64,000 nt of DNA from Bartonella quintana (GTDB lineage Bacteria; Pseudomonadota; Alphaproteobacteria; Rhizobiales; Rhizobiaceae). The stretch spans positions 682,001-746,000 of the forward strand of contig NZ_AP019773.1 in assembly GCF_009936175.1 (NCBI RefSeq), written 5' to 3'. Both the position numbers and the translations under genes were made by a program. Positions 1 to 11,431 of this stretch are shown one piece after another (within the stretch, counting starts at the first letter, position 1; the number at the start of each line of letters is the position of its first letter). Under the pieces are notes generated by a model, which saw only the letters and a list, made by a program, of their open reading frames with translations, made no database searches and was not told the DNA's origin.

Positions 1-257
1 ATATTGCCAATACTGTTAAAGCTTCTAAGGGTGGTGCTGTTGAGTTTCGCGTTGAAAAGGCTGGTATTGTGCATGCTGGTATTGGTAAGGCTTCTTTTGG
101 GGTTGAGAAGATAGTAGAAAATATTAAAGCTTTTGCTAGTGCGGTTATTAAAGCTAGGCCGCAAGGTGCAAAAGGTGAATATATTAAGCGTGTTGCAGTT
201 TCTTCTACTATGGGGATTGGAATTAAAGTTGATCCTGCGACCGTTTGTTCAGAGTAG
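1..257 (+). CDS. rplA: 50S ribosomal protein L1, C-terminal part
   Basis: This is the last 84 residues of ribosomal protein L1; the start lies before the window. L1 binds 23S rRNA at the mobile stalk by the E site and in many bacteria represses its own operon. The reading frame is open from base 3. It carries the L1 C-terminal pattern: a [15 protein letters not shown] segment, a helix ending in NIKAF, then [20 protein letters not shown]. The tail runs a few residues past the usual end (DPATVCSE). It sits before rplJ and rplL, the standard L11/L10 cluster order. Identity is secure despite the truncation by the window edge. Confidence 0.96.
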   Translation, partial: IANTVKASKGGAVEFRVEKAGIVHAGIGKASFGVEKIVENIKAFASAVIKARPQGAKGEYIKRVAVSSTMGIGIKVDPATVCSE

Positions 258-405
258 CTATGAGCAGACTTGTAATTTTATTTTTGGGTAGGTGAATATC
301 AAAGTTGTATTTAAAGTGTCGGTTTTTGCCGGCATTGGGCTATCTAAGCTTTATCAAGCTTGGGTTATACCGGAAGAAATTTCGGAATATCCTGTCCGAG
401 ATTGT

Positions 406-610
406 GGGTGATACTATTTGAGTATCTTAATCTAAAGAAAGCCTGCATGAGACTGGAGTAAAAACTGTAAAGTTTAAAAACTTAAAGGGTTTGAGCCAGG
501 GTTGCCTTTGATCGCTGTGCGTGAAAAAGGGGACAGGATCCTCATCGATAGCATGAAATATTTTATGTTATCAAAGGTAACCAACAGATTTGTTTAAAAC
601 AAATCTGTCA
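406..610 (+). promoter_or_regulatory. rplJ leader with hairpins (L10 leader candidate)
   Basis: The 367-base gap between rplA and rplJ has no ORF of note but clear structure. A hairpin has arms at 410-415 and 421-426 (GATACT/AGTATC). A near-perfect inverted repeat at 584-608 has arms ACAGATTTGT and ACAAATCTGT. It ends a few bases before the rplJ ribosome binding site (GGAGAGAG, from 613), so it could mask it. L10 (with L7/L12) is known to bind the rplJ leader and repress translation. The position fits such a leader, but the L10 binding fold itself was not modelled. Confidence 0.6.
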
Positions 611-624
611 AATGGAGAGAGACA

Positions 625-1143
625 GTGAATAGAGCGGAAAAACGCGAATTTGTCACATGGCTTAACGAGGCTTTTCGAAAGTCTGGTTCTGTTGTTGTTG
701 CACATTATTCCGGTTTGACAGTTTTACAGATGAATAGTCTTCGTTCGAAAATGGGTGAAGCTGGCGGTGCTGTTAAAGTCGCCAAAAACCGTCTTGCTAA
801 AATTGCTCTTCAGGGCACGGAATCTGAATCGATAGTGGATTTGTTTACTGGGCAGACACTTATTGCTTATTCAGAAGACCCAATTACGGCACCAAAAGTT
901 GCTGTTGATTTTGCGAAAAACAATGACAAATTTGTCATTCTTGGCGGTTCAATGGGTGCAACAAGTTTGAGTGTAGATGCTGTGAAGTCTTTGGCTTCAT
1001 TGCCTTCATTAAATGAGTTGCGGGCGAAACTCGTTGGTATGATTTCTACCCCTGCAACCCGTATTGCACAGATTGTTAATGCACCTGCTGGTCAAGTTGC
1101 ACGTGTCATTGGCGCATATGCTCAGGAGAGTAAAACGGCTTAG
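625..1143 (+). CDS. rplJ: 50S ribosomal protein L10
   Basis: L10 anchors the L7/L12 dimers to the base of the large-subunit stalk. The 172-residue product has the usual L10 start (a short basic N-terminus, then a helix and [17 protein letters not shown]), the [12 protein letters not shown] segment that contacts rRNA, and a long C-terminal helix (INAPAGQ-type, here [18 protein letters not shown]) that binds L7/L12. The length is normal for alphaproteobacteria. The start is GTG, chosen because GGAGAGAG lies just upstream and homologues begin MNRAEK-like. The gene is followed by rplL after 106 bases and is probably cotranscribed with it. Confidence 0.97.
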   Translation: MNRAEKREFVTWLNEAFRKSGSVVVAHYSGLTVLQMNSLRSKMGEAGGAVKVAKNRLAKIALQGTESESIVDLFTGQTLIAYSEDPITAPKVAVDFAKNNDKFVILGGSMGATSLSVDAVKSLASLPSLNELRAKLVGMISTPATRIAQIVNAPAGQVARVIGAYAQESKTA

Positions 1144-1249
1144 GCTTGTTTTGTGTTCATGTTGATAGAAGAGCTATGATGATGCTTTTCTGTTTTTTTA
1201 AATAAATTCTAAACAATGGTTCGAATCTTTTAATTGAAGGAATTTTAAA

Positions 1250-1621
1250 ATGGCTGATCTAGCGAAGATCGTAGAAGACCTTTCTAACCTAACCCTTTTG
1301 GAAGCTGCTGAGCTTTCTAAGTTGCTTGAAGAAAAATGGGGCGTTTCGGCTGCTGCTCCTGTGGCTGTAGCTACTGTTGCGGGTGCTGCTGCTCCAGCTG
1401 CTGAAGAAAAGACAGAGTTTGATGTTATTCTTGTTGACTGTGGTGCGCAGAAAATTAATGTCATTAAAGAAGTTCGCGCTCTTACTGGACTTGGCCTTAA
1501 AGAAGCTAAGGATCTGGTTGAAGGAGCACCTAAACCTATTAAAGAGGGTGCTTCTAAAGATGAAGCAGAAAAAATTAAATCTCAACTTGAAGCTGCTGGT
1601 GCTAAAGTTGAATTTAAGTAA
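1250..1621 (+). CDS. rplL: 50S ribosomal protein L7/L12
   Basis: L7/L12 forms the flexible stalk that recruits translation GTPases. The 123-residue protein has the N-terminal dimerisation domain ([30 protein letters not shown], described by its ends), an Ala/Val-rich hinge at about residues 33-52, and the C-terminal domain with [13 protein letters not shown] and [12 protein letters not shown], the factor-binding face. It has an ATG start with GAAGGA upstream. Several long opposite-strand and off-frame ORFs overlap it and are shadows of its repetitive Ala/Lys codons. A hairpin with a T-rich tail follows at once, before rpoB. Confidence 0.98.
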   Translation: MADLAKIVEDLSNLTLLEAAELSKLLEEKWGVSAAAPVAVATVAGAAAPAAEEKTEFDVILVDCGAQKINVIKEVRALTGLGLKEAKDLVEGAPKPIKEGASKDEAEKIKSQLEAAGAKVEFK

Positions 1622-1630
1622 TTTAATTTT

Positions 1631-1666
1631 ATCGGTGGGCATTTATGTTCACCGATTTTCTTCTTT
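1631..1666 (+). terminator. rplL-rpoB attenuator hairpin
   Basis: An inverted repeat has arms 1631-1637 (ATCGGTG) and 1650-1656 (CACCGAT), extendable inward by four weaker pairs, and is followed by TTTCTTCTTTC. It lies 9 bases after the rplL stop and 250 bases before rpoB. It looks like an intrinsic terminator. In Escherichia coli a partial terminator at this junction lowers rpoBC expression relative to the ribosomal proteins, and the same role is inferred here. Confidence 0.75.
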
Positions 1667-1807
1667 CTCTTGAAAAAAGGAAAGGCGATTAATGGAACCC
1701 TTTTCTCAACGGTTTAGTAACTGTAACGGATATGTGGGGTTTACTCCTAGTGCCCCTGTCGTGAAGCCAAGTAAGTGGATCGGCTGGTGTTAATTAATGG
1801 GGCAAGT

Positions 1808-1871
1808 TGGTGGTACTCACTATTGAGTATCATAATGAACTGGTCTGCATGTGCAGGTTAATGATGTAAAG
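1808..1871 (+). promoter_or_regulatory. rpoB leader element resembling the rplJ leader
   Basis: A hairpin (arms 1812-1818 and 1825-1831, GGTACTC/GAGTATC) is followed by CTGCATG at 1845 and TGTAAAG at 1865. The rplJ leader has the same order and nearly the same spacing: a GATACT/AGTATC hairpin at 410-426, CTGCATG at 443 and TGTAAAG at 466. A second small hairpin here is CTGCA/TGCAG at 1845-1856. The function is unknown. It may be a shared protein-binding or promoter-proximal element. Confidence 0.4.
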
Positions 1872-1918
1872 CTTTCAAGGTTTAGTCTCCCTTGAAGAGT
1901 AAAGATCGAGGAGCGATA

Positions 1919-4900
1919 ATGGCTCAGACCCTAGCAATGACGTCTCAATTCAATGGTCGTAAGCGCGTACGCAAGTTTTTTGGTAAGATTCCTGAAGTGA
2001 CGGAAATGCCAAATCTTATTGAGGTTCAAAAAGCATCATATGATCAGTTTCTCATGATTGAGGAGCCGAAAGGTGGGCGTCCAGATGAAGGCTTGCAGGC
2101 TGTGTTTAAATCGGTATTTCCTATTTCGGATTTTTCCGGTACAGCTATGCTCGAGTTTGTTGGTTATGAATTTGATTTACCAAAATTTGATGTTGAAGAA
2201 TGCCGTCAACGTGATTTGACTTATGCTGCGCCATTAAAGGTGATATTGCGTTTAATCGTTTTTGATGTTGATGAGGATACTGGTTCGAAAGATATCAAAG
2301 ATATTAAAGAGCAAGGCGTTTATATGGGCGATATGCCTTTAATGACCACGAATGGTACCTTTATCGTTAATGGTACTGAGCGTGTTATTGTTTCACAGAT
2401 GCATCGTTCTCCCGGTGTCTTTTTTGATCATGATAAAGGAAAATCGCATTCATCGGGAAAGTTTCTTTTTGCTGCCCGTGTTATTCCTTATCGTGGTTCT
2501 TGGCTTGATATTGAATTTGATGCTAAGGACATCATTTATGCTCGTATTGATCGGCGACGTAAGATTCCTATTACGAGTCTTTTGATGGCATTAGGTATGG
2601 ATGCATCAGATATTTTGTCAACTTTTTATAATAAAGTTGCCTATGAACGGGATGGGGATGGATGGCGCATTCCTTATTCTGTTGCTCGCTTTAAAGGAGT
2701 AAAGCTCATTTCTGATCTTGTAGATGCAGACAGTGGTGAAGTTGTTGCCGAGGCTGGTAAAAAGCTAACAGTTCGTGCTGCGAAAGCTTTAGCAGAAAAG
2801 GGTCTAAAGGCGGTTAAAATCACTGAGGATGATTTATTAGGGTCCTATTTAGCGGAAGATATAGTTAACTACCAGACAGGTGAAATTTACCTTGAAGCTG
2901 GTGATGAAATTGATGAAAAAGCATTAAAAATTTTGTTTGATGTTAGTGCTGACCAAATTAATATTCTTGATATTGATCACATGAATATTGGAGCATATAT
3001 CCGCAATACTTTAAAGGTGGATAAAAATGAAAGTCAGCAAGATGCGTTGTTTGATATTTATCGAGTGATGCGTCCAGGTGAGCCACCAACAATGGATACA
3101 GCAGCAGCTATGTTCCATTCGTTATTTTTTGATCCAGAACGTTATGATCTTTCGGCTGTTGGACGTGTTAAGATGAATTTACGTATGGATCTTGATTGTC
3201 CAGATACGGTTCGCATTTTGCGTCAGGAAGATATTCTTGCTGTTGTTAAAATGTTGGTTGAATTGCGTGATGGTCGTGGTGAAATTGATGATATTGATAA
3301 TCTTGGCAATCGTCGCGTTCGTTCAGTTGGGGAATTGATGGAAAATCAATATCGCATTGGTTTGCTTCGTATGGAGCGTGCGATAAAAGAGCGTATGTCA
3401 TCGGTTGAAATTGATACTGTCATGCCCCAGGATTTGATTAACGCAAAGCCAGCTGCTGCAGCGGTTCGTGAATTTTTTGGGTCTTCGCAATTGTCGCAGT
3501 TTATGGACCAAACCAATCCATTGTCCGAAATTACCCATAAGCGCCGTCTTTCTGCTCTTGGTCCAGGCGGCTTGACACGAGAACGTGCAGGCTTTGAAGT
3601 TCGTGACGTGCATCCTACGCATTATGGTCGTATTTGTCCGATTGAAACGCCGGAAGGCCCTAATATTGGTCTGATTAATTCCTTAGCAACTTTTGCGCGG
3701 GTTAATAAATATGGTTTTATTGAAAGTCCATATCGCAAAATTATTGATGGTAAAGTGACAACGGAAGTTATTTATCTTTCTGCTATGGAAGAGTCAAAGC
3801 ATTATGTGGCTCAGGCGAATTCTTCATTAGACGCTGAGGGACGTTTTACAGACGAATTTGTTGTTTGCCGTCATGCGGGGGAAGTTTTGATGGCGCCGCG
3901 AGATCATGTCGATTTGATGGATGTTTCACCAAAGCAGTTAGTTTCAGTAGCTGCTGCTCTCATTCCATTTTTGGAAAATGATGATGCAAATCGTGCGTTG
4001 ATGGGATCGAATATGCAGCGTCAAGCCGTTCCGCTTGTACGCGCTGAAGCACCATTTGTTGGTACGGGTATGGAATCAATAGTAGCTCGCGATTCAGGGG
4101 CTGCTGTTAGTGCAAAGCGTGGTGGTATTGTTGATCAAGTTGATGCAACCCGTATTGTTATTCGTGCGACAGAAGATTTAGATCCTTCAAAGTCTGGGGT
4201 TGATATTTACCGTTTACAGAAATTTCAACGTTCCAATCAATCCACTTGTATTAATCAGCGTCCTCTCGTGCATGTTGGTGATCGGGTAGAGAAGGGAAAT
4301 ATCATTGCGGATGGTCCGTCTACGGATCTTGGTGATCTAGCTCTTGGTCGGAATGTTCTTGTGGCATTTATGCCTTGGAATGGGTACAATTATGAAGATT
4401 CCATTTTGCTTTCCGAGCGTATCGTTGCCGATGATGTCTTTACTTCGATTCATATTGAGGAGTTTGAGGTTGCTGCACGTGATACAAAGCTTGGTCCTGA
4501 AGAAATTACGCGTGATATTCCAAATGTTGCGGAAGAGTCCTTAAGGAATCTTGATGAGGCTGGAATTATCTATATTGGTGCTGAAGTTCAGCCTGGTGAT
4601 ATTTTGGTTGGTAAAATTACACCAAAGGGTGAGAGTCCTATGACACCGGAAGAGAAACTTCTGCGTGCAATTTTTGGGGAAAAGGCTTCAGATGTTCGTG
4701 ATACTTCTATGCGAATGCCTCCTGGGGCTTTTGGGACTGTTGTTGAAGTTCGTGTTTTTAACCGCCATGGTGTGGAAAAGGATGAACGTGCAATGGCCAT
4801 TGAACGTGAGGAAATTGAACGTTTAGCTAAAGATCGTGATGATGAACAATCAATCCTTGATCGTAATGTTTATGCGCGTCTTACTGATATGTTGACAGGC

Positions 4901-6070
4901 AAAATTGCTGTAGAAGGTCCGAAAGGCTTTTCGAAAGGCAAGAAGCTTGATAATACGATAATGGGTCATTATCCACGATCGCAGTGGTGGCAATTTACCG
5001 TTGAGGATGAAAAGCTTCAAAGTGAAATTGAGGCTTTGCGCAAGCAGTATGATGAATCAAAAGAAGCGTTGCAACGTCGCTTTATGGATAAAGTTGAGAA
5101 GGTCCAGAGAGGTGATGAAATGCCTCCTGGTGTCATGAAGATGGTGAAGGTTTTTGTGGCTGTAAAGCGCAAAATCCAACCAGGTGATAAGATGGCGGGA
5201 CGTCATGGTAATAAGGGTGTTGTATCACGTATTCTTCCAATAGAAGATATGCCATTTCTTGAAGATGGAACCCATGCTGATATCGTCTTGAATCCACTTG
5301 GTGTGCCTAGTCGTATGAATGTTGGTCAAATTCTTGAGACACATCTTGGATGGGCATGTGCAGGTATGGGTAAGAAGATTGGCGATTTGGTGGATTTGTA
5401 TCAAGAAACAGGGGATATATTTCCTTTGCGTCAGCGTATCGAGAATCTTATGCCTGATAATGATCATAATGAACCAGTACGTCAGTACGATAATGAGAGC
5501 CTTTACAAATTAGCGCTACAGATGAGGAAAGGCGTTTCAATTGCAACACCTGTTTTTGATGGAGCACATGAAGCTGATATCAACATGATGCTCGAAGATG
5601 CGGACTTGGATAGCTCAGGGCAGGTTGTGCTTTATGATGGTCGTACTGGAGAGCCTTTTGATCGTCCGGTGACGGTGGGGTATATTTATATGTTGAAATT
5701 GCATCACCTTGTTGATGATAAGATTCATGCGCGTTCGATTGGTCCGTATTCACTTGTTACACAGCAGCCATTAGGTGGTAAGGCACAATTTGGTGGTCAG
5801 CGTTTTGGTGAAATGGAGGTTTGGGCACTTGAAGCTTACGGTGCAGCATATACTTTGCAGGAGATGCTGACAGTGAAATCGGATGATGTGGCTGGTCGAA
5901 CAAAAGTTTATGAGGCGATTGTGCGCGGTGACGATACATTTGAGGCAGGTATACCCGAGAGCTTTAATGTGTTGGTGAAAGAGATGCGTTCACTTGCTCT
6001 TAATGTAGAACTTGATGATGCACGTGAGCTTATCGCACAACGAGTATTGTCTGATACAACAGAACAATAA
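1919..6070 (+). CDS. rpoB: DNA-directed RNA polymerase subunit beta
   Basis: This is the 1383-residue beta subunit of RNA polymerase, which forms one pincer of the enzyme and part of the active centre. The start at 1919 is preferred over an upstream in-frame TTG at 1892 because GAGGAG sits before it and alphaproteobacterial RpoB begins MAQT followed by [17 protein letters not shown]. The rifampicin-binding region lies at about residues 520-550 ([19 protein letters not shown], then [10 protein letters not shown]) and reads as wild type at the usual Asp, His and Ser positions. The [13 protein letters not shown] motif is at about residue 1090. The C-terminus contains the [20 protein letters not shown] segment. 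Length and order are normal for the family. rpoC follows after about 175 bases. Confidence 0.99.
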   Translation: MAQTLAMTSQFNGRKRVRKFFGKIPEVTEMPNLIEVQKASYDQFLMIEEPKGGRPDEGLQAVFKSVFPISDFSGTAMLEFVGYEFDLPKFDVEECRQRDLTYAAPLKVILRLIVFDVDEDTGSKDIKDIKEQGVYMGDMPLMTTNGTFIVNGTERVIVSQMHRSPGVFFDHDKGKSHSSGKFLFAARVIPYRGSWLDIEFDAKDIIYARIDRRRKIPITSLLMALGMDASDILSTFYNKVAYERDGDGWRIPYSVARFKGVKLISDLVDADSGEVVAEAGKKLTVRAAKALAEKGLKAVKITEDDLLGSYLAEDIVNYQTGEIYLEAGDEIDEKALKILFDVSADQINILDIDHMNIGAYIRNTLKVDKNESQQDALFDIYRVMRPGEPPTMDTAAAMFHSLFFDPERYDLSAVGRVKMNLRMDLDCPDTVRILRQEDILAVVKMLVELRDGRGEIDDIDNLGNRRVRSVGELMENQYRIGLLRMERAIKERMSSVEIDTVMPQDLINAKPAAAAVREFFGSSQLSQFMDQTNPLSEITHKRRLSALGPGGLTRERAGFEVRDVHPTHYGRICPIETPEGPNIGLINSLATFARVNKYGFIESPYRKIIDGKVTTEVIYLSAMEESKHYVAQANSSLDAEGRFTDEFVVCRHAGEVLMAPRDHVDLMDVSPKQLVSVAAALIPFLENDDANRALMGSNMQRQAVPLVRAEAPFVGTGMESIVARDSGAAVSAKRGGIVDQVDATRIVIRATEDLDPSKSGVDIYRLQKFQRSNQSTCINQRPLVHVGDRVEKGNIIADGPSTDLGDLALGRNVLVAFMPWNGYNYEDSILLSERIVADDVFTSIHIEEFEVAARDTKLGPEEITRDIPNVAEESLRNLDEAGIIYIGAEVQPGDILVGKITPKGESPMTPEEKLLRAIFGEKASDVRDTSMRMPPGAFGTVVEVRVFNRHGVEKDERAMAIEREEIERLAKDRDDEQSILDRNVYARLTDMLTGKIAVEGPKGFSKGKKLDNTIMGHYPRSQWWQFTVEDEKLQSEIEALRKQYDESKEALQRRFMDKVEKVQRGDEMPPGVMKMVKVFVAVKRKIQPGDKMAGRHGNKGVVSRILPIEDMPFLEDGTHADIVLNPLGVPSRMNVGQILETHLGWACAGMGKKIGDLVDLYQETGDIFPLRQRIENLMPDNDHNEPVRQYDNESLYKLALQMRKGVSIATPVFDGAHEADINMMLEDADLDSSGQVVLYDGRTGEPFDRPVTVGYIYMLKLHHLVDDKIHARSIGPYSLVTQQPLGGKAQFGGQRFGEMEVWALEAYGAAYTLQEMLTVKSDDVAGRTKVYEAIVRGDDTFEAGIPESFNVLVKEMRSLALNVELDDARELIAQRVLSDTTEQ

Positions 6071-6245
6071 TTTAACGAGCGCAGTGGAAAGAGTGCGCTC
6101 TGATTGTTCTGATAGGTTAAATAAAGGAATTGCTATTAAGGTCGTACAGACAGTGTTAAAAAGTAGAAACAGATTTTAAATAAAGTCTGTAATAAAATTG
6201 ATGAGATATTACAATAGGTTCTAAGAATCTTTGAAGGAGAACGGC

Positions 6246-9200
6246 ATGAACCACGAGGTCATGAATCTTTTCAATCCTCAGGCGCCAGCGCAGACATTTG
6301 ACTCTATTCGTATTTCAATTGCGAGCCCTGAGAAGATTTTGTCTTGGTCGTATGGTGAGATCAAGAAGCCTGAGACTATTAATTATAGGACTTTTAAGCC
6401 AGAGCGTGATGGTCTTTTCTGTGCACGTATATTTGGCCCGATTAAAGACTACGAATGTCTATGCGGTAAATATAAACGCATGAAATATAAGGGCATTATC
6501 TGTGAAAAATGTGGTGTAGAGGTTACTCTTTCGCGTGTACGTCGTGAGCGTATGGGACACATTGAACTTGCAGCACCTGTCGCTCATATTTGGTTCCTTA
6601 AATCATTACCAGGTCGCATTTCCACACTTTTAGATTTGACTTTGAAAGATATTGAACGGGTTCTCTATTTTGAGAATTATATTGTAACGGAATCAGGGTT
6701 GACATCCCTTAAGCTTCATCAGCTTCTTTCTGAAGAAGAGTATATGCTTGCTATTGATGAGTTCGGGGAAGATCAGTTTACAGCTATGATTGGTGCTGAG
6801 GCTATTTACGAACTTCTAGCTGGTATGGAGTTGGAGAAAATTGCTAATGATTTGCGTGTCGAATTGTCTGAGACAACTTCGGAATTAAAGCAGAAAAAAC
6901 TGATTAAACGGCTTAAGATTGTTGAGAATTTCCTTGAATCTGGCAATAGACCGGAGTGGATGATTATGAAAACGATTCCGGTTATTCCACCGGATTTACG
7001 TCCATTGGTTCCACTTGATGGTGGTCGTTTTGCTACGTCCGATTTGAACGATCTTTATCGGCGGGTTATAAATCGTAATAACCGGTTGAAACGACTGATT
7101 GAGTTGCGTGCTCCTGGGATTATTGTTCGCAATGAAAAACGTATGGTGCAAGAAGCTGTTGATGCATTATTTGATAACGGCCGGCGTGGGCGTGTGATTA
7201 CTGGAGCCAATAAGCGTCCGCTAAAATCTCTTTCAGACATGCTAAAGGGTAAGCAAGGGCGTTTCCGTCAAAACTTACTTGGAAAACGTGTTGATTACTC
7301 AGGGCGTTCTGTTATTGTGACAGGTCCTGAATTAAAATTACATCAGTGTGGTCTTCCCAAAAAAATGGCTCTCGAATTATTTAAGCCATTTATTTATGCA
7401 CGGCTTGATGCGAAGGGATATTCATCAACTGTAAAACAGGCAAAAAAGCTTGTTGAGAAAGAGCATCCAGAAGTTTGGGATATCTTGGATGAGGTTATTC
7501 GTGAACATCCTGTTTTGCTGAATCGTGCGCCGACATTGCACCGTTTGGGGATTCAAGCCTTTGAGCCTATTTTGATTGAGGGAAAAGCTATACAGCTTCA
7601 TCCATTGGTGTGTACTGCTTTTAATGCGGATTTTGATGGTGATCAGATGGCGGTTCACGTTCCGCTTTCTCTTGAAGCACAGCTTGAAGCGCGTGTTTTA
7701 ATGATGTCGACCAATAATATTCTTCATCCAGCCAATGGTGCGCCAATCATTGTTCCGTCACAGGATATGGTTCTTGGTCTTTACTATCTTTCGATTGTTT
7801 CTGAAAAAGAACCAGGTGAGGGGATGGCTTTTTCTGATATGGGTGAGCTCCATCATGCTCTGGAAAATAAGGTTGTAACTCTTCACACGAAAATCAAAGG
7901 CCGTGTTAAAAATATCGATAAGGACGGAAAAGAAGTTGCTAAACTTTATGATACAACACCTGGTCGTTTGATTATTGGTGAGCTTTTACCAAAAAACCCG
8001 AATATCTCCTTTGATATTGTTAATCAAGAAATGACTAAAAAGAACATTTCTAAAATGATTGATCAGGTTTATCGACACTGTGGGCAAAAAGAGACGGTTA
8101 TTTTCTGTGACCGTATTATGCAGCTTGGCTTTTCTCATGCTTGTCGTGCGGGAATTTCATTTGGTAAGGATGATATGGTTATCCCTGATAGCAAGTTACG
8201 TTTGGTTGCAGAAACGGAAGCTTTGGCTAAAGAGTATGAACAGCAATATAATGATGGTCTGATTACACAAGGTGAAAAATATAACAAAGTTGTAGATGCT
8301 TGGGGGAAATGTACGGATCGCGTTGCAGATGAAATGATGAAACGTATTCAGGCTGTCGAATTTGATCCTAAAACAGGTCGTCAGCGGCCAATGAATTCGA
8401 TCTATATGATGTCGCATTCCGGTGCGCGTGGTTCTGCTAACCAGATGAAACAGTTGGCTGGTATGCGTGGGTTAATGGCAAAACCATCAGGTGAAATTAT
8501 TGAAACACCAATCATTTCAAACTTTAAGGAAGGCCTAACTGTTAATGAGTACTTTAACTCCACTCACGGTGCACGTAAAGGTCTTGCTGATACTGCATTA
8601 AAAACTGCCAACTCTGGTTATCTAACACGGCGTCTTGTTGATGTTGCACAGGATGCTATTATTTCAGCAGTTGATTGTGGTACTGCAAAGGGTCTTACCA
8701 TGCAGCCAATTGTTGATGCAGGACAAATTGTTGCGTCTCTTGGGCAACGAATTCTTGGTCGCACAGCGCTTGTTGATATTCTGCATCCAGTTTCTGGAGA
8801 GGTTATTGTTGAAGGTGGTGTGATGATTGAGGAGACTGATGTTGCTAAAATTGAAGAAGCCGGAATCCAGTCTGTTCAAATCCGCTCTGCTTTGACATGT
8901 GAAACGCGCCTTGGTGTTTGTGCCAAATGCTATGGTCGTGATTTGGCGCGTGGGACACCGGTTAATCAGGGTGAGGCCGTTGGTGTTATTGCCGCTCAGT
9001 CAATTGGTGAACCAGGAACTCAGCTTACTATGCGTACTTTCCACTTGGGGGGAACGGCGCAGGTTGTGGATTCGTCTCATTTAGAAGCATCTTATGAAGG
9101 TACAGTAGAGATTCGTAATCGCAATGTGGTTCATAATTCTGAAGGCCATTTAGTGGTTATGGGACGTAATATGGTTATCCTTATCAAGGATGGATCCGGA

Positions 9201-10454
9201 AAAGAGCGGGTTGTGCATCGTATTAGCTATGGTGCGCGTATTTTTGTTGATGATGGTGATGTTGTTAAATGTGGTCAACGTATTGCAGAATGGGATCCCT
9301 ATACGCGTCCAATTCTTACTGAAGTTGAGGGGTATGTAGGTTTTGAAGACATGATTGATGGTTTATCAGTGACTGAAACGGCTGATGAATCTACGGGTAT
9401 TACGAAGCGTTTAGTGATTGATTGGCGTGCTAATCCACGTGGTGCTGATCTAAAACCAGCCATTATCATCCATGCAGACAAGAAAGGTGAAGCCATTGCC
9501 AAATATAAGGGAGGTGAAGCCCGTTATATGATGTCAGTGGATACTATTCTTTCTGTTGAGCCTGGTGCCCATGTTAAGGCAGGTGATGTTATTGCTCGCT
9601 TGCCAATGGAAAGTGCTAAAACAAAAGATATTACAGGTGGTCTTCCACGTGTGGCTGAGCTTTTTGAAGCGCGGCGTCCGAAAGATCATGCTATTATTGC
9701 CGAAGTTAGTGGTACAATTCAATTTGGTCGTGGTTATAAAAATAAGCGTCGTATTATCATTGAACCAAATGATGAAACTCTCGAACCAGTAGAATATTTG
9801 ATTCCAAAGGGCAAGTTGTTTCACTTCCAAGAAGGCGACCAAATTGAAAAAGGGGATTATATCCTTGATGGTAATCCAGCTCCTCATGATATCTTGGCGA
9901 TTAAGGGTGTTGAAGCTTTGGCATCTTATCTTGTTAATGAAATTCAGGAAGTTTATCGTTTGCAGGGCGTTTTAATTAATGACAAGCACATTGAAGTGAT
10001 TGTTCGTCAAATGTTGCAAAAAGTTGAAATTACTGAATCTGGAGATTCTGGTTATATTCCAGGTGATCATGTTGACCGTATTGAATTAGATGAAATCAAT
10101 GATAATTTAATTGCCGAAGGGAAAAGACCTGCTTCTGGTAATCCTATCCTGCTTGGGATTACAAAAGCATCTCTTCAAACACCATCCTTTATTTCAGCAG
10201 CATCGTTTCAGGAAACAACTCGAGTGCTTACTGAAGCAGCAGTTTCCGGAAAGATTGATACTTTGCAAGGTCTTAAGGAGAATGTTATTGTTGGTCGTCT
10301 TATTCCTGCGGGTACAGGTGGTACGATTGCTCAAATTCGTCGTATTGCTGCAGTTCGTGACAATTTGATCGTTGATGAACGGCGCAAATCTAGTGATAGC
10401 CAAGTGGCTAAGATTATGTTAACAAATATGACAACCGGAGCAACTGCTGAGTAA
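6246..10454 (+). CDS. rpoC: DNA-directed RNA polymerase subunit beta'
   Basis: This is the 1402-residue catalytic subunit of RNA polymerase. The start at 6246 has GAAGGAGA upstream and gives [16 protein letters not shown], the usual alphaproteobacterial beginning; an in-frame TTG at 6231 is less likely. The N-terminal zinc-binding cysteines are in CLCGKYKR and CEKCGV (about residues 69-90). The magnesium-binding NADFDGD motif is at about residue 459. The second zinc site is in [15 protein letters not shown] at about residue 885. The bridge-helix/trigger-loop region ([15 protein letters not shown]) follows it. The gene is intact and ends just before a strong terminator, which closes the rpl-rpo cluster. 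Confidence 0.99.
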   Translation: MNHEVMNLFNPQAPAQTFDSIRISIASPEKILSWSYGEIKKPETINYRTFKPERDGLFCARIFGPIKDYECLCGKYKRMKYKGIICEKCGVEVTLSRVRRERMGHIELAAPVAHIWFLKSLPGRISTLLDLTLKDIERVLYFENYIVTESGLTSLKLHQLLSEEEYMLAIDEFGEDQFTAMIGAEAIYELLAGMELEKIANDLRVELSETTSELKQKKLIKRLKIVENFLESGNRPEWMIMKTIPVIPPDLRPLVPLDGGRFATSDLNDLYRRVINRNNRLKRLIELRAPGIIVRNEKRMVQEAVDALFDNGRRGRVITGANKRPLKSLSDMLKGKQGRFRQNLLGKRVDYSGRSVIVTGPELKLHQCGLPKKMALELFKPFIYARLDAKGYSSTVKQAKKLVEKEHPEVWDILDEVIREHPVLLNRAPTLHRLGIQAFEPILIEGKAIQLHPLVCTAFNADFDGDQMAVHVPLSLEAQLEARVLMMSTNNILHPANGAPIIVPSQDMVLGLYYLSIVSEKEPGEGMAFSDMGELHHALENKVVTLHTKIKGRVKNIDKDGKEVAKLYDTTPGRLIIGELLPKNPNISFDIVNQEMTKKNISKMIDQVYRHCGQKETVIFCDRIMQLGFSHACRAGISFGKDDMVIPDSKLRLVAETEALAKEYEQQYNDGLITQGEKYNKVVDAWGKCTDRVADEMMKRIQAVEFDPKTGRQRPMNSIYMMSHSGARGSANQMKQLAGMRGLMAKPSGEIIETPIISNFKEGLTVNEYFNSTHGARKGLADTALKTANSGYLTRRLVDVAQDAIISAVDCGTAKGLTMQPIVDAGQIVASLGQRILGRTALVDILHPVSGEVIVEGGVMIEETDVAKIEEAGIQSVQIRSALTCETRLGVCAKCYGRDLARGTPVNQGEAVGVIAAQSIGEPGTQLTMRTFHLGGTAQVVDSSHLEASYEGTVEIRNRNVVHNSEGHLVVMGRNMVILIKDGSGKERVVHRISYGARIFVDDGDVVKCGQRIAEWDPYTRPILTEVEGYVGFEDMIDGLSVTETADESTGITKRLVIDWRANPRGADLKPAIIIHADKKGEAIAKYKGGEARYMMSVDTILSVEPGAHVKAGDVIARLPMESAKTKDITGGLPRVAELFEARRPKDHAIIAEVSGTIQFGRGYKNKRRIIIEPNDETLEPVEYLIPKGKLFHFQEGDQIEKGDYILDGNPAPHDILAIKGVEALASYLVNEIQEVYRLQGVLINDKHIEVIVRQMLQKVEITESGDSGYIPGDHVDRIELDEINDNLIAEGKRPASGNPILLGITKASLQTPSFISAASFQETTRVLTEAAVSGKIDTLQGLKENVIVGRLIPAGTGGTIAQIRRIAAVRDNLIVDERRKSSDSQVAKIMLTNMTTGATAE

Positions 10455-10483
10455 TTTGAATGCGTGCCAGCAGCGATATAAAA

Positions 10484-10514
10484 GCGCCTGAATAGAGAAT
10501 TCAGGTGTTTTTTT
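10484..10514 (+). terminator. Intrinsic terminator after rpoC
   Basis: A 10-pair stem (GCGCCTGAAT at 10484-10493 with ATTCAGGTGT at 10499-10508, two G-U pairs, loop AGAGA) is followed by a run of T through 10514. It lies 30 bases after the rpoC stop and is the natural end of the rplJL-rpoBC transcript. Confidence 0.88.
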
Positions 10515-11044
10515 TAGATCTTAAAATGCAAAAATAGTGTATTTTTCTGACAAATATGACTGTAAAAACGGTAGGGTGATAGTCGTTTCGAGCACTTTTG
10601 AAGCTCATTTTGCTTGTAATGTTTTCTTATGTGATAGCAGCCTTATCTTATCTATTGTTTAATTTATAAAGTTTCTCATGGATAGCAATCAGGTAGAAAT
10701 TTATCTTCGAGACATTCCAGATCGAAAGATGCTTAAGATAGATATGATTGAGTGCCATGTGTTGAGGAAAAAGGATAGATTATCTGAAAATAAGGTGACT
10801 GTTATTTTTGAATAGCTTTAGAAAAATTTTTGATGGTTCTTTGTCTATAAAGATTGAAGAGGTATTATAACGAACGATCAAAAATCTTTCCTGTAATTCG
10901 AAAAGTAATCGATTTTCTGCTGTACAATGGTTGCATGATTGGAGAACTTTGTCTTTCCTTATATGAAACGCAGGAAAGCAGAGGATAAAATGCTAACTAA
11001 AGTTTTATAAAAGACAGATACATTTCTGATAACAGAATGATAGA
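10515..11044 (+). other. Gene-poor gap after rpoC with one tiny ORF
   Basis: No intact gene is visible. The only open stretch of note is 10678-10815, an ATG-started frame of 45 codons (MDSNQVEIYLRDIPDRKM...). It has no convincing ribosome binding site and I do not recognise it. Together with the broken MerR-like gene just downstream, this looks like a decaying segment. Nothing else supportable was seen. Confidence 0.5.
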
Positions 11045-11431
11045 ATGTACGGATATTATTCAAGTGATGAATTGACACGGGAATTTTTAATAACAGCTCG
11101 GACTTTATATTATTGTGAAGAAGAAGGGGTGCTTGTACCTTTCCGCCTTGGGGACGTGCGGTTTTATGCGCCAACGGATCATCATAAATTAAAAACAGAT
11201 ACTACGTGCTAAAAGAGTTAAATTTTCTTTTTCTGAAATATCCGATATGTTGAACATGATTGGAAAACCATTGGATAATGAGAAAAAGCTTAAGGAATTA
11301 ATTGCAGGGATTAATAAAAAATAAGCTAATTTACAACAGATGCAGGCCGATATCGGTGATCTTCTGCATGATTTAGAACGCACCGAGGAGACTTTTTTAA
11401 GAGTTTAGCTGAATTGGGAGTCAATCGTTGA
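11045..11431 (+). pseudogene. Broken MerR-family transcriptional regulator
   Basis: The sequence reads as a MerR-type regulator only if frames are joined. Frame one, from ATG 11045, gives YYSSDELTREFLITARTLYY, EEEGVLVPFRLGDVRFY and HHKLK, which matches the winged helix-turn-helix of MerR proteins (ELTREFGVSTRTLRFYEDEG-like), then stops. Near 11197 the frame shifts to give LRAKRVKFSFSEISDML and LKELIAGINKK, then an in-frame TAA near 11320, then ANLQQMQADI and LLHDLERTEE. A second shift near 11398 gives SLAELGVNR before a stop. The order and spacing match a short MerR relative of about 130 residues found in related rhizobia. At least two frameshifts and one stop make it non-functional. The original target is unknown. 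Confidence 0.8.

Noticed and set aside
1289..1642. 117-codon minus-strand frame over rplL
   Set aside because: It lies opposite a certain ribosomal gene, has Ser/Phe-rich shadow composition and no family character.
6077..6100. Hairpin GAGCGCA/TGCGCTC after rpoB considered as terminator
   Set aside because: No T run follows, and rpoC must be transcribed through it. It may be a processing site, but this is not supportable.
9534..9887. 117-codon minus-strand frame inside rpoC
   Set aside because: Shadow of rpoC; Trp/Asn/Phe-rich translation with no motif or RBS.
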